Assembly (NCBI GenBank): GCA_037178625.1
Contig: CM074141.1
Coordinates: forward strand, 806,001-870,000
DNA length: 64,000 nucleotides
DNA from: Skeletonema tropicum
Taxonomy: Eukaryota > Bacillariophyta > Thalassiosirophyceae > Thalassiosirales > Thalassiosiraceae
Reading direction: 5' to 3'
Part shown: in pieces, positions 11,701 through 21,895 of the stretch
Position numbering within the stretch: the first letter of the stretch is position 1
Layout: each line of letters starts with the position of its first letter
Position numbers and translations under genes: made by a program
Notes under the pieces: generated by a model
Seen by the model: the letters and a program-made list of their open reading frames with translations, nothing else
The model's database searches: none
Told to the model about the DNA's origin: nothing

Positions 11701-14700
11701 AATGGTGCATCTATGATTCACTCGTTCCTCTCTGGAAGTCGTACGATTAATAATCAGTCCGAACGTCACATGCATTTCAACTGGAATAATGCCTTTAGTG
11801 CAATCCGGTGGTATGCAGAGCAGTTGAGTGTAGAAGAAGGAGATGATAGTAGCAAGAAGGTGTCTTCTGATCGTATTCGTCGGTCCAACACTGAAACCGC
11901 GGAGTCTTCATCGACCTATTACTACGGAGCTGGCGATTACTACGGAGCTGGCGGATCTAGCGCCGCTAACACTAGCGGCGACAATTCCTCATCGTCTTCG
12001 CCACTACGTCAGGGTACATCGTCGTCTTCTTACTCTTCTGGCCAGGATACCAAACGAAAAGAGCTAGACGATGTTGGAAGGAGCACTTTGATGTCACTGC
12101 TCTGTCTAATTTCCAACGTGGCAACGAGATCAGCTGCCGCACGGGAATTCATCCTTTCTATTCAAATACCTGCTATGGATAGTGATGGAACAGGTGCAAC
12201 ATATCAAGATGGAAGTCTAGAGATCTTATTCTCGTTGCTAACAGTTCCCATCCCGCCTGAAATCCAAGGTCTTGCATTCATGGCCATTGCAAATTTGATA
12301 CGATCAAGGCCGGCAGATGATACGCCCACAACATCCGGAGAATCCAAGAAATCGCCAGCAGCTCTTCGGGCGTGGGAGTTGTTAGAAATATGTCAATTCA
12401 TACCGATCAAACTTCTATCCCAATACAGCTCCTACGCAGCTGGAACTAGCGCTGCAACATCCATGTCTACCTTCGGGCGTCAGCAGAACCAAGGCACGGG
12501 CAATTTACCAGCAACCTGTTTCCCTCAATCGAGTGAATACATGATGATTTATCAACTTGAGCATGTGGAAGCTGAGGTAGGCACCTATCCTGCAACGGGA
12601 GGCTTCCTATTTCTCTTGTCGACACTGGTTAAATACGCGGGTTGCCCTTCCAACCTAGGTTCACAATGGCGCTTGCGACCAGGATGTGCTCCATACATTG
12701 AATACGTCACTGATTTTGTCCTCCCTCGGGCGACGGGCATGTCGAAGAATGTGAAACCCCTTCCATTTGCATCTGTATCGGATGAATGTCGTCTGATCAA
12801 CAGGGCAATGGAAGTCGTGGAAGCCGTTTTGGTACGTTACGTCGTGCCGCCCATTTCAGAGAAGAAATCATTTGATGAAATCAAAACTCAATACAACTCG
12901 AACGTGAAAGCAGCTGAGATGGATCTGGGCCTAGCACCGATCATTTCAGAGATTTTCTGCAGTGCCGATGATATTGATGAAGAAGACATGACAGCCGCAA
13001 TCCAAGACTTTCGAAATGAGTTTTTTTTCTCACCAGAAGAGGGCGGGATGAATTCTGCAGCTGCTGGTCAGATGTTGGAAGCATCCTTTGGCAAGAAGGT
13101 CCCATTTCCGAAAACTCCTGGTTTCAGCATTTTGACTAATATTTTATCAACAAACAAAGGACTCCTGTTCAAGATCATCATGAAATTACTTGCAGAGCAT
13201 GGCGGTGCAAGTGGCGTTCAGGAATGCAACAAAATGATTAGTTCAGAGTCTCTCGCAACATCTCTGTTTCGTGAAACTCCTCCCAACCTTGCCTCGACAA
13301 AGAAGAGTATGGACTTCCACGCTCAACAACGGCTAAACGTGTTGGATGAACCTTCCTACAAGGAAGCATTGTCAACAGTTCAACAGTCAATGCTTCGACC
13401 GATCAATCCTCTTCTTTTGATTTCGTGTTCTGACGGGGGCTGCTCGGACAAGAATGAGAAGGGGGCATCATTGGATGATGCCGTACTTTGGAGAGAACGA
13501 ACTCTTGTGATGTCGCTTCGCATCTTGTGCGCCGCAGCTGCAAGAGAGGAACAATTTATGCAGTCTCTGAGAAGTTCAGCTACATCACTCAGTATTGTCC
13601 CAACGCTACTTTTCAAAGGGCCTATTCACGGCTCCATGACGCACCGATTTGTTGATGAACACAAAATCAATGTATCAAAAATGACACAGCTTTTGACATC
13701 AAGTTCCTCGGTATTACATGGGACGAACCGATCCAATGAAATTCTTCCCGTTATTGCAGAATATGTTGGATACAACGCCTGCTCTTTGGTCAACCCTCAA
13801 GGTATTGCGGCGAATTCCTTTAGCATTATCTCATACGTTTCTCACGGTATGCCCCAAGCTGAGTGCATTCGTTCTCTGTGTGGAGATGATATCAATGGTG
13901 TCAGATTAACAAGAGCTTTTTCTAAGGGCTTGTCTCTTCCTGTTCCGGAGGAAGACGACGGGGCAAACCTTCGTGATGTCATTTTGGACCTCATCCTGTC
14001 TAATGTTGGGATTGACAATAGTTCCAGTCTGAATTTTTCGCTCATGATGCTCGGATTGAGTGGGTCCAGTCACAATTGTTTCGATGTTATCTTGGACCTA
14101 GTTGCCGATGTCGATTTTGTCATGAACCCAGCAACATCGTCGGCGGCGACCAAGTGCTTTGAGTTGATTTTCCGGGTGGCTGAGCTTGGGTCTCGGGCTG
14201 GTTTACCAGAGCTTGCCAGGACACACCAGCTTCGATTGACGGAAAAACTACGCAGATCAAATTTCTGGCACTCCCAAGCTGTGCGCTACATGGGCGAAAG
14301 GGGAGGATCGGCTCCGTCAATTCTTCAAGAGGTATCTCGATACTTCCGCTGCGACCAAGGTCAAGACGTAAACGTCACCAACAGAAATAATGACGCGCTT
14401 CACAGCATTGCATGGCTTCTGAAAGGACTTGCAGTTGAAATGCGTTCACTCATGAATGTGCGTGGATTGGCGACAAAGAACCAATTTCAATCGATCATCG
14501 GGCTCCTTTTGTCTCATCGGGACCCTCTGCTCCTTTCTGCTTTGATAGACGTGCCCCTGGGCCAGGAGAAAGGTGGCAATATTTGGGAAAGGCTTCACTC
14601 ATGGAATCCATCGGCAGACGTTCTCCGTAGAGCAAAGTCGCCAATGAAAGGGGTAGCTGAAGTTTGTTCTGGCTATGAGGTAATAGATGTCGATATCATG

Positions 14701-16881
14701 CTGGACAATCTTGATTGTCACCAACCGAAGGATTCTGCACAAGATTGGGCTCTTGCATGGAATGTGTTCGTTGAGCGCTCATGCTCGTCCTCTCACATCG
14801 CTCAGGCTTGGGGCGATTTGGCAAGGACTGCATTTATCTGCTATCCAGTCTTTCTAAATATGTCTGAGCAGGTAGACCAAAATATGGCAATGAATAAGAG
14901 AGTGGTGCTTGAAATGTTGTGCACCGTTCTTTTGAGGCTACTGAATCCAAGCCATTTTGACGCCTTAGCGCAATACAGTTTTCTTCCTGGTATAACAGGA
15001 GACATTGTGGCAGAAGACGTAGTGACAGAGTGTGCCGAGCCGCTTTGCAACGTAGTTCTTAGTCTTGCTGAAGTCCTTTTGGAACCAAGCTCCGCAGAGG
15101 GAGATGCCAATGGTCCAGACATTGTGGAGGAAGACACCGCAAGAGTGTGCATGCTGATTATTGGTGCTATTTCGTCCTGCGCAAGTAATGAAGCTGCCGC
15201 TTCCTCAAACGACCTATGTGGAGCTGTTTTGAGCTGTGCACTAGCTCTTGTGTTGACTAGTTCCGAGACTTGGTGCATCATCTCCGAAAATATGCCTTCT
15301 CGCATTCTAGAGATCTATGCCAATGCGACTTCTTACCTTTTCAACATCTCCGCATCTCCTGTGTATGCAAGTCAAGATCAATACTCCAATGCGCACGATA
15401 TGCAGCGAGGTAATATTGCTTTGGCTGCAAGGTCTGGTCTATCATCACTGTTCGGCCATCTGAATTCACTGGAAACTGATGACTCTATGGTGGAATTATT
15501 TTGCAGCAAGCTATTCACGCTTGAATCTGTTCGGAAGTCAGCATCTCGTTTATCACAATTGATTGCTGCCGATGATAATTATGTTGCCGACCTTCTGCAG
15601 CAAATTGTTCTTCTACACACTGATGGTGCTCGATTGCTAGCAACATCTGGAATCACCAACGCACTTCTTTCATTTGCACATTCCTACGCAACTGAGGAGA
15701 AGAAGTATTTGTCATCACACATGGGAGTCAGTGGAGCTGCATCATTGAAATCACCACCCGTTTTGAATGGACACCTCAGTCTTTTGAATGTTCTCCTATC
15801 ATCTCCGCTTCCAGCTGCGGATCGTACTGCACTATCCATTGATACTATGAAGATTCTCAAGGAGTATAGTCGTGCTGGGGAGAGATTACTTCAATCCTAT
15901 CCTGTCGATACTGATCTCACGATGAAATTTTTGGAGACGCTGTACCTCACGTATTCCTCGCTGAAAAAGTCAGCTGGGTCTGTACTGGTGGGAAATTTAC
16001 TTGCCCATGTGGATGATCCCTTGATGAACCTTGAGCGTAGTCTTTTGAGCATTACATACAATTTATCTGCGTTCCCCTTTCCGAACGAGCTGTTACCACC
16101 ACTTCCAATTGGGTTGATCAATGTGGAGAAAATTCACGCATCGCAGATGAAAACAGTCGCTACAAGTTTGTCTGTTGTAAATACTTGGTGGGATAAAGTA
16201 TCTGACTCGGGCGCGCCGCTCCCAACTCCACCCACTGGATCATCTGACGCTGGAGTGTTACAAAGATACAACACCTTTAGTAACAGGGCAGGTTCTACCT
16301 TCTCGGAAGGCAGATATCAGCATGCAATAAACGCTGCAAAATGTCTTGATGTAGCACTCATGGTTTTGCTCAGTCGGGTCGCCTTTGTCGCGAAGAGAAA
16401 TGCAGGCACTTTCTCTGTAGATGCCGTTGCTATTGCGAAAGGGCTGTGTAGATGCTCGGACGCATCAAGGGCCATAGAAGATAGATTGGCCTCAATGAAG
16501 TCTCACCCAGAAGAAGATATTACAACTTTGCTGAGCTCATCTATAGTTAATCCCAATTCGCAGGGAGACCAAAGATTACTTTCTCAGTCGCTTCAACTAG
16601 AGAAAGAGTATCTTGTCGAGGTAGGATCTTGCTTGGGACAATGTGCTGAAAAATTGATCAGTTTGGCATTGCAAGATGCTCGGCGTATGTCCGAATACGA
16701 AAATGATCAAGAGTGGGCTTACTTTGTTGGAGCAATGACCCCGGCATTGGATCACACTCAAGTTGAGTCAAAGGGTGTAGGTTGTTTGTTCGATGATGCA
16801 ATTACAGAAGCAAGCAAGGTGAATGCTCAGGCTCTCCGTCAAGAACTCGAAAAGATGAAAGCCAACTTTCTTGGACATTAA
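8764..16881 (+). CDS. Nup205/Nup192-family inner-ring nucleoporin with N-terminal FG motifs
   Basis: An uninterrupted 2705-codon frame. The first about 90 residues are Ala/Thr/Pro-rich with FTFG, TLFG, FSFG and SFG motifs; a second small cluster (GFGTGLFG) is near residue 460. The rest is a long alpha-solenoid. Segments typical of Nup205/Nup192 are FNWNNAFSAIRWYAEQL (near residue 1005), YPATGGFLFLLSTLV (near 1270) and PYIEYVTDFVLP soon after. Nup205/Nup192 is a scaffold of the nuclear pore inner ring that binds Nup93 and linker nucleoporins. Metazoan Nup205 is about 2000 residues; the extra length here is low-complexity insertion, including Gln tracts near 9688-9732 and 10540-10570, Asn runs and a YYGAG repeat near 11927. 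The ATG is followed at once by an FG motif, supporting this start. Nup188 is the main alternative. Confidence 0.82.
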   Translation: MGFTFGTPAPAATAPSGGATAAAPSTLFGAPSTAATTAPAAPATGGGFSFGSSAPAPSTAADNTAAPASTATTAVPPANTSFGATTSTSATSLATIPNFTTLFPRMEIQSRVEESLARYKLMADIAVDGDGGGNFGGESFAASELIALLATSNNNNNTTAGATEGGNNNNVIASEGGNIVIGDYLSNPTAILNLVNSTTAAGGGNEALKRELIQSANNINNNTSNTTSSSACITINNQLTALIPPISKEVLTLMEELHLTEVEALCLYCRAREAVNRILMDGGGEEEDEDEFVTMLIGGGRVGFDTKLQQQSQQPQQQQQQQSLPTASSNSMQTDSNTPSQPPSRMITMARRLFFQERSALLSTVYNLIRHRVEAYTTLISNQEHNGDDNDDDGNNSNKGSLAVLVATDQLVSNGLVDNLIKTVKELSTVMEGIVKGLRNGTGGVGQAQPTTTTTTGFGTGLFGSTPSTTAPQPTSTPQKKEKDLDMEYALLGFTQLQRQIASECLFYLAYHTQLTVGEVTSIIDLVKELTNGTNGGSSSGLPLLDPLLMDVPSPYLEDGMTMMNGVGSGTSTSMTNNAASAATSSWYLQQLQHQQQQQHLHQQGWNQLPPPTIPKMKDPKEWNDELITNLWGRGQPQLLQCVTTLLMSIMCAFDSRHVLVDRESHGPNSFGVGNALFPPQTQFEGGGSSGGVVTSPALTAIHSRLDPNSQTAEESWKRRDVWGILLISYALLLRPAASQLVSPRGGGSSPQQTAFAGGGGGVDVKSTFSKCLMVASQLKSLTFARLSLIPSFGMPSTMSSSSTTSRATSDDASTYDFFVSIFAEFTAQYIDALCHTGNLPITRKEWYDEELNLAQSEWMEKDQKRQFGMWAGHAVEEDIGGPRPVNVMDRPDCLEDVFALISCICACNPDGAQAFWSTAEEQHDVGEGQLNVSVVLAPSRCLRMLDLIQAESDSALFVYLSFLSSLALSGGTDETEASNGASMIHSFLSGSRTINNQSERHMHFNWNNAFSAIRWYAEQLSVEEGDDSSKKVSSDRIRRSNTETAESSSTYYYGAGDYYGAGGSSAANTSGDNSSSSSPLRQGTSSSSYSSGQDTKRKELDDVGRSTLMSLLCLISNVATRSAAAREFILSIQIPAMDSDGTGATYQDGSLEILFSLLTVPIPPEIQGLAFMAIANLIRSRPADDTPTTSGESKKSPAALRAWELLEICQFIPIKLLSQYSSYAAGTSAATSMSTFGRQQNQGTGNLPATCFPQSSEYMMIYQLEHVEAEVGTYPATGGFLFLLSTLVKYAGCPSNLGSQWRLRPGCAPYIEYVTDFVLPRATGMSKNVKPLPFASVSDECRLINRAMEVVEAVLVRYVVPPISEKKSFDEIKTQYNSNVKAAEMDLGLAPIISEIFCSADDIDEEDMTAAIQDFRNEFFFSPEEGGMNSAAAGQMLEASFGKKVPFPKTPGFSILTNILSTNKGLLFKIIMKLLAEHGGASGVQECNKMISSESLATSLFRETPPNLASTKKSMDFHAQQRLNVLDEPSYKEALSTVQQSMLRPINPLLLISCSDGGCSDKNEKGASLDDAVLWRERTLVMSLRILCAAAAREEQFMQSLRSSATSLSIVPTLLFKGPIHGSMTHRFVDEHKINVSKMTQLLTSSSSVLHGTNRSNEILPVIAEYVGYNACSLVNPQGIAANSFSIISYVSHGMPQAECIRSLCGDDINGVRLTRAFSKGLSLPVPEEDDGANLRDVILDLILSNVGIDNSSSLNFSLMMLGLSGSSHNCFDVILDLVADVDFVMNPATSSAATKCFELIFRVAELGSRAGLPELARTHQLRLTEKLRRSNFWHSQAVRYMGERGGSAPSILQEVSRYFRCDQGQDVNVTNRNNDALHSIAWLLKGLAVEMRSLMNVRGLATKNQFQSIIGLLLSHRDPLLLSALIDVPLGQEKGGNIWERLHSWNPSADVLRRAKSPMKGVAEVCSGYEVIDVDIMLDNLDCHQPKDSAQDWALAWNVFVERSCSSSHIAQAWGDLARTAFICYPVFLNMSEQVDQNMAMNKRVVLEMLCTVLLRLLNPSHFDALAQYSFLPGITGDIVAEDVVTECAEPLCNVVLSLAEVLLEPSSAEGDANGPDIVEEDTARVCMLIIGAISSCASNEAAASSNDLCGAVLSCALALVLTSSETWCIISENMPSRILEIYANATSYLFNISASPVYASQDQYSNAHDMQRGNIALAARSGLSSLFGHLNSLETDDSMVELFCSKLFTLESVRKSASRLSQLIAADDNYVADLLQQIVLLHTDGARLLATSGITNALLSFAHSYATEEKKYLSSHMGVSGAASLKSPPVLNGHLSLLNVLLSSPLPAADRTALSIDTMKILKEYSRAGERLLQSYPVDTDLTMKFLETLYLTYSSLKKSAGSVLVGNLLAHVDDPLMNLERSLLSITYNLSAFPFPNELLPPLPIGLINVEKIHASQMKTVATSLSVVNTWWDKVSDSGAPLPTPPTGSSDAGVLQRYNTFSNRAGSTFSEGRYQHAINAAKCLDVALMVLLSRVAFVAKRNAGTFSVDAVAIAKGLCRCSDASRAIEDRLASMKSHPEEDITTLLSSSIVNPNSQGDQRLLSQSLQLEKEYLVEVGSCLGQCAEKLISLALQDARRMSEYENDQEWAYFVGAMTPALDHTQVESKGVGCLFDDAITEASKVNAQALRQELEKMKANFLGH

Positions 16882-16991
16882 ACGTCACACATTAATTTTA
16901 TAATAGCTTACGATATTGTGATGAATACCAGCACATTCACATAGAAGTACATAATACATTTTGGTTGAATCTCTTGTCCATGGTTGAATTT

Positions 16992-19032
16992 TCAGGCATG
17001 GCAAGCACCTTCCACAATTTTGCCATTCTCATCAGCTCCAGGACAGAACACTGTGCTACACATGTGTCCATTTTGATCCAATACAGAATGCAACCAGTTG
17101 TCGTATGAGGTCACTGCGCAGTTCGTGGTTCTAACATATCTGCAGTTAGTAACTTGACAGTATTCATCACTATCCTCAATCCGAACAACCTCGGAAGCAC
17201 AACCAACGTATAAGGCACTCCTCCACAACACAGCACCACCCGGTTTTAGAAAATTAGCCCATGTAATTTGTTGTGGATCAAATCTATTCATCCAAGAGGC
17301 AACAATGTCGTCGGGATTGACAGCCGCATCTGGACTATTGAGCCGTAGAGCTGAAGCATTTTGTCCATACGCTCCTGTCTCTTTGTTATCATTCGTGCAC
17401 GTCTTCGCCTTTTCCTTAGCCCAAGCGGATGCTCCTGCCGCCAATTCAGCTGACCACGCCATGGGTCTAAACGAGACATTTTGACTCTCATGGAAATCCT
17501 TCCGTTGTGAGTTGTGTGCATCTAAAAATCCTTGCTCTGTTTCGCTCATAATGTTTGCATCATCAAACCCGACAATAATTTCATGAGATATCTCATTCAT
17601 TTGATTAAATCGTCCACCAACGAGAATGACTTGGCCATCAATATCTACGACATACGAACCATTGCCTCTCAAAGTCATTCCATCTGCGATGGTATCTGTA
17701 ACAACAAGCTCGTATCTACCCGCAGAAAGGTCACAAAATTGGTTCATGTAGGCAGTTTGCGGTGCTGTCATGGAACCAGTCTTTTGCTCGTATATTACTT
17801 GACCAGTTTCTTTTGATAGGAATGTAAACCCATTGTCTGTTGGATAATTGTCGGTAGTGAATTTAATGTTGACACAGTATTTTCTCTCCTCCGAAGGCTG
17901 CAAGCTTGGCCGAAAAGTAGGCTGGTAGGAAGGTGAGAGTGATGGCTTGCTGGTCGGCTGAGATGTAGGACGAGCAGAAGGTGTCGATGTTGGCTGAGAA
18001 GATGAAGGTGATAGTGATGGACTGCTAGTTGGCTGCGAGCTTGGTCTCAAAGAAGGCTTTGAAGTAGGCTTCTTTGACGGTTGTGGCGATGGAGCACGCG
18101 TTGGCTTATTTGAAGGAGAAAGAGTAGTAATGTCTGCGGTAGGCTGATACGTTGGATGAACTGGTGCTGTTATTGGTGCTCTTGTAGGCTGAGAAGTTGG
18201 TTCAAAAGACGGAGGATTTGAAGAATTGGATGTTGGTGACTGAGACGGCTGTTTTGATGGCAAAGTAGTTGGTGTAAATGATGGCAAAGTAGTTGGTGTA
18301 AATGATGGAGAAATTGACGGCTTCTTCGATGGTACGGGCGTAGGCTTGGCCTGAGGTGTTTGTATTGTGATAGTAGGCGACTCAGTTGGAACATCAGATG
18401 ATGGTGATGATAATGATGGATTGGAAGAAGGAACAGCAGTAACAATTGTCCTCACAATCAGGTCGATTGCATGCATCAGTTGTCCTACACAACCACTGTC
18501 CACCGGTGCAAGAACAAACGATAGAGTCATGCGTCTCTCCACAACATGTTTCTTCACCAATAGCACAAGTGGATCCTTCTTCAGAGCACCTGCCGCCAGT
18601 AACACATTCATCAGTGCTAGGTCGAAAGATGCTCGGTTGAAATGACGGTGCGCCTACATTTTTTGTGGCGGCATCTACCTTTATCACCGATGACACAGAC
18701 GACGAGTCCTTCGCTCTTTCAAAATAGAGCGTCAAGGAGACGGCCAACGCACAAGCTGCAAGTAACACAAAGAAAGATATCACCACATATTTCCACTTTC
18801 CTTGACGGTAGCTGAGTTGGTGGAGTTCCTCCTCCTCCTCCTCTTCTTCCTCTTCCTCTACGAAATCTTGATGCAACGGTGGATCAAAGACAGGCGCATC
18901 AAACTCGACAGTTTCAGCATCAAAATTGACAGAAGAATCTGCACCATAGCTGATCGTTTCGGCATCAAAGTTGGAGTTCACAGTGCCGGGAACACTTGCA
19001 TCGTCGTATCTTCTATCTGAATATAGATCCAT
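16992..19032 (-). CDS. CAP/SCP-domain membrane protein, paralogue 1, frameshifted
   Basis: Type II membrane protein layout: an acidic cytoplasmic N terminus with a poly-Glu run, one transmembrane helix (about residues 81-103), a Cys-rich module (GGRCSEEGSTCAIGEETCC...), a Pro/Thr/Ser linker with KPS, SQPT and similar repeats, a beta-domain common in diatom secreted proteins (CVNIKFTTDNYP...GSYVVDIDG), and a C-terminal CAP/PR-1 domain with AHNSQRKDFH, WSAELAAGASAWA and YVGCA. CAP proteins are extracellular and bind lipids or act in cell-surface processes; the substrate here is unknown. The N-terminal frame (19032-18394) and the C-terminal frame (18611-16992) do not join: the change lies at about 18438-18455, just after the Cys-rich module, and needs a one-base correction. 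No intron fits. It could be a recent pseudogene or an assembly error. It faces away from paralogue 2 at 19622. Confidence 0.82.
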
Positions 19033-19621
19033 TGTTGTTGTTGTTTGTTTCCTCCGTCGACTATTATGGCGTCATTGTCCAGTGGCATATATAGGCTCAC
19101 ATCATGATAAATCCCACCAAAAATGCACGCGGGCGGTCGACTCGTGCCAAAGCAAAAGTTGGTCGTGCGAGACGTGTCGTGCGAAAGCCTTAATACCGTT
19201 AATTAACACGGAGTGGCCATTTTCTGCGTAGGAGTCCTTTCCTTTTGACGTGCCGTTAATCAGCCGTTAACAATTTATGGCGCTATTTGTTGAAAAATGT
19301 TGAGAAATAGCCCTGTTTAAATTTATATGCTCGATGCAGTGTAAATAATTAAAAGAGTGGTAATTATGTCGGATGTATGTATTATGTACTCCTAATACTA
19401 CTTCATCGTAAAACATTGAATATTAGCATACTACTATTACGGGATCAACTTTGACACTATACACTGAGAGACGCTGCACCTGAGCCTTCTCAACAATTTT
19501 GGCATGGAATGAACGGAAAGAAGTCAAACTTGGCATCCATCTACATACTTACAAGTGGGCTTGTTTACATGTACCCTTGGCCAGCGCCACAATTGAAAGT
19601 ACAATACAGCAATTAAAAACG
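19033..19621. other. divergent promoter region between CAP paralogues 1 and 2
   Basis: 589 bp between two outward-facing CAP genes, AT-rich, with no coding signal. The bases just before the paralogue 2 start (ACGATGTTGGAATACTC) are also found at the paralogue 3 start, so upstream sequence was duplicated with the gene. Confidence 0.5.
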
Positions 19622-21895
19622 ATGTTGGAATACTCTGGATATCCCGAAGCAGCCGACGACTCCATCGTTGCGGATGATAATACCGTCCCAGCAGGTAATG
19701 TTACATATGTCGCTGCACCGCCACCTAGCTACGCGGCCGCCGCGGCAGAACAACAACAGCAGCAGCAGCTGCCAAGCCTGATGGACGACGAAGAAGAAGA
19801 TTACGATGAAGAGGAAATCCGTCAACTCGATCATCGTAGTGGCCGCAGCTGTAAGGGGACATACGTTATCATGGCCATCCTTTTTTTAGTTGCAATCGCT
19901 GCAATAGCCTCAGGATCAACTTTTATTGTCATGAAGAAACGGAATGATTCGATAGAAGCTGCAAAGCAATCAGCGAATTCTCGTCCTCCACGTGGTGGTG
20001 TGTCTGTGTCTCCTGCCCCTACTCCTGCACCTACTCCGACACTCGTCGGTACGATTCTTGCTCCGACTGTGAATGAAACTCAAGGAAATATTACGGATGA
20101 TGATGGTGAAGGTAGTCTGGGATCTAATCTAACAGATGCAGATGCAGATTCTATCTCGGCTGGGACAACAAGTAGTAGTAGTAGTAATGGCACCACAACT
20201 GGAATTGGTGCTACAGAAGAAAACGACATCACTGAGTTTGCAGAATTTGATGTATTGGACGGAGCTACGGAAGGAGGATCTGTTGATGTAGTGGACGGAG
20301 ATACGGAAGACAATGTAGGAGATGTTGTTGATAGCTCTAGCACAGGCTCTAGCTCTAGTGGAAGCGATGGTGTAGGAGTTAGTATTAATGGAGGCACAGA
20401 AGGATCCAGTGGAAGTAGTACTACTGACGGAGATGGAGTAGAGAGTGGTGTTATTGATGGAGAAGTCAATGACTCTAATGTGATTGATGGATCGGGAGTA
20501 CTACCTGGCGAGAGTGGTGGTGATGTTACTGATAGTAGCACTGCGTCGAGCCCTGAAGAAGACATCACTGTGATTGATGAATCTGGCGGTGGGAGTAATC
20601 AAGTATCCAGTGGCATTACCATTGTAGATGTTGATGACAGTAGTGGACTCACAGATGGAATTGGGGGCAATGTTACTGCAACTGCAGATTCTTCTGAATG
20701 CGCTATTGGTGGCAAGTGTTCTGAGGAAGGCGCCGTATGCGCCATTGGAGAAGAAACATGCTGTGGGCAGACATTCAATTCTATCGAGTGTGAATGTTCC
20801 GGTGGAGAGTGGTTGTGCATGGCAACTGATGCATGCAATCGACCTGACTGTGGGGATCTTAATACAAATGCTCCTTCCGCTGCCCCTCTTTCTCCTCCTC
20901 CATCTTCTACCATTGTAGCCCCCCAGGCCACACCTTCGCTCGTGCCGACTTCAAGATTTCCGTCCGCTAGTCCAACTCTCTTGCCGACTTCAAGTTTTCC
21001 GTCCGCTAGTCCAACTCTCTTGCCGACTACAAGTTTTCCATCCGCTAGTCCAATTCCATCAAGCGAGCCAACGTGCAGCATCTATATTGAAGTGAACTTT
21101 GTAACGGAAGAACAAGGAAATCTCGACAATACTGGGTATACGCTGATGTCAGCAGAAGGATCCGACTCAATCACGTACATGGAAACTCTCCCAGGAGACC
21201 TGATAAACACTACGTCACAATATGATGTCGCTTGTGTACCAAGTGGTGGTTACATATTTACCGTGGATGATGACACAAGCAAATGCTGCGGAGTCAACAA
21301 GGGATATTATGCTGTCAAAATCAACGGCGAGGAAGTCGTTAGGGAAAGATCTCACTTTATCTCACCGCATGCTTTCATTATCAGGGCTGATTACCAGCCT
21401 CCCACTGTTCAAACAAAGATTCAGTGGCTCGATAAGCACAATGATGTTCGCGAGCAGTTCCACACTCAGAATGGCGTGTCCTTTCGGCCATTAGTATGGT
21501 CTGACAGTTTGGCAACAGCAGCTGCCGAGAGGGCTAATGATATTGCTACAACGTGTGGAATTAGTTCAGGTACGATGGATCCGTGGGGAGAAAACATTGG
21601 TCGCACTAAATTCGGCGTATACAATGAGGCCTATGTCAGCCCCGATTATGTGTTCGGTGGATGGAACAATTTCGAGAATCACCCGCTTACGTACTGGCAG
21701 ATTATGTGGAGACCAACTCGTTTCGTCGGCTGTGCAACCAACATTACTCTGCAGACGGATGGCCGGTATTGTCATGTTGCCGTTTGTAAGTATACCAGAC
21801 CTCATTGCAATGTTAATAACGAGAATTGGCTGAATCAAACTCTTGAAGACTACAGCATGTGTGGCCCTTCTTGTCCAAGCGAAGGTTGTTACTGA
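19622..21895 (+). CDS. CAP/SCP-domain membrane protein, paralogue 2
   Basis: 757 residues, single exon. The start at 19622 is chosen because MLEYS.YPEAADDS is repeated at the start of paralogue 3; an in-frame ATG at 19499 lies in non-conserved sequence. Order: short cytoplasmic part with poly-Gln and acidic runs; one transmembrane helix (VIMAILFLVAIAAIASGS); a long Gly/Ser/Asp-rich stalk of about 220 residues; the Cys-rich module (GGKCSEEGAVCAIGEETCC); a linker with three SFPSASPTLLPT-like repeats; a beta-domain (CSIYIEVNFVTEEQ to GYYAVKINGEEV); and the CAP domain with DKHNDVREQFH, WGENIG and FVGCA. This is the only paralogue here that keeps the GEN motif of canonical CAP domains. The likely role is extracellular, surface-anchored; the function is not known. 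The frame is intact. Confidence 0.9.
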   Translation: MLEYSGYPEAADDSIVADDNTVPAGNVTYVAAPPPSYAAAAAEQQQQQQLPSLMDDEEEDYDEEEIRQLDHRSGRSCKGTYVIMAILFLVAIAAIASGSTFIVMKKRNDSIEAAKQSANSRPPRGGVSVSPAPTPAPTPTLVGTILAPTVNETQGNITDDDGEGSLGSNLTDADADSISAGTTSSSSSNGTTTGIGATEENDITEFAEFDVLDGATEGGSVDVVDGDTEDNVGDVVDSSSTGSSSSGSDGVGVSINGGTEGSSGSSTTDGDGVESGVIDGEVNDSNVIDGSGVLPGESGGDVTDSSTASSPEEDITVIDESGGGSNQVSSGITIVDVDDSSGLTDGIGGNVTATADSSECAIGGKCSEEGAVCAIGEETCCGQTFNSIECECSGGEWLCMATDACNRPDCGDLNTNAPSAAPLSPPPSSTIVAPQATPSLVPTSRFPSASPTLLPTSSFPSASPTLLPTTSFPSASPIPSSEPTCSIYIEVNFVTEEQGNLDNTGYTLMSAEGSDSITYMETLPGDLINTTSQYDVACVPSGGYIFTVDDDTSKCCGVNKGYYAVKINGEEVVRERSHFISPHAFIIRADYQPPTVQTKIQWLDKHNDVREQFHTQNGVSFRPLVWSDSLATAAAERANDIATTCGISSGTMDPWGENIGRTKFGVYNEAYVSPDYVFGGWNNFENHPLTYWQIMWRPTRFVGCATNITLQTDGRYCHVAVCKYTRPHCNVNNENWLNQTLEDYSMCGPSCPSEGCY

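Noticed and set aside
19499..19621. Upstream in-frame start for CAP paralogue 2
   Set aside because: Paralogue 3 begins at the conserved MLEYS position, and the upstream peptide is not shared.
20080..20568. Antisense ORF of 162 codons within CAP paralogue 2
   Set aside because: Shadow of the repetitive Gly/Ser/Asp-coding strand; no independent features.
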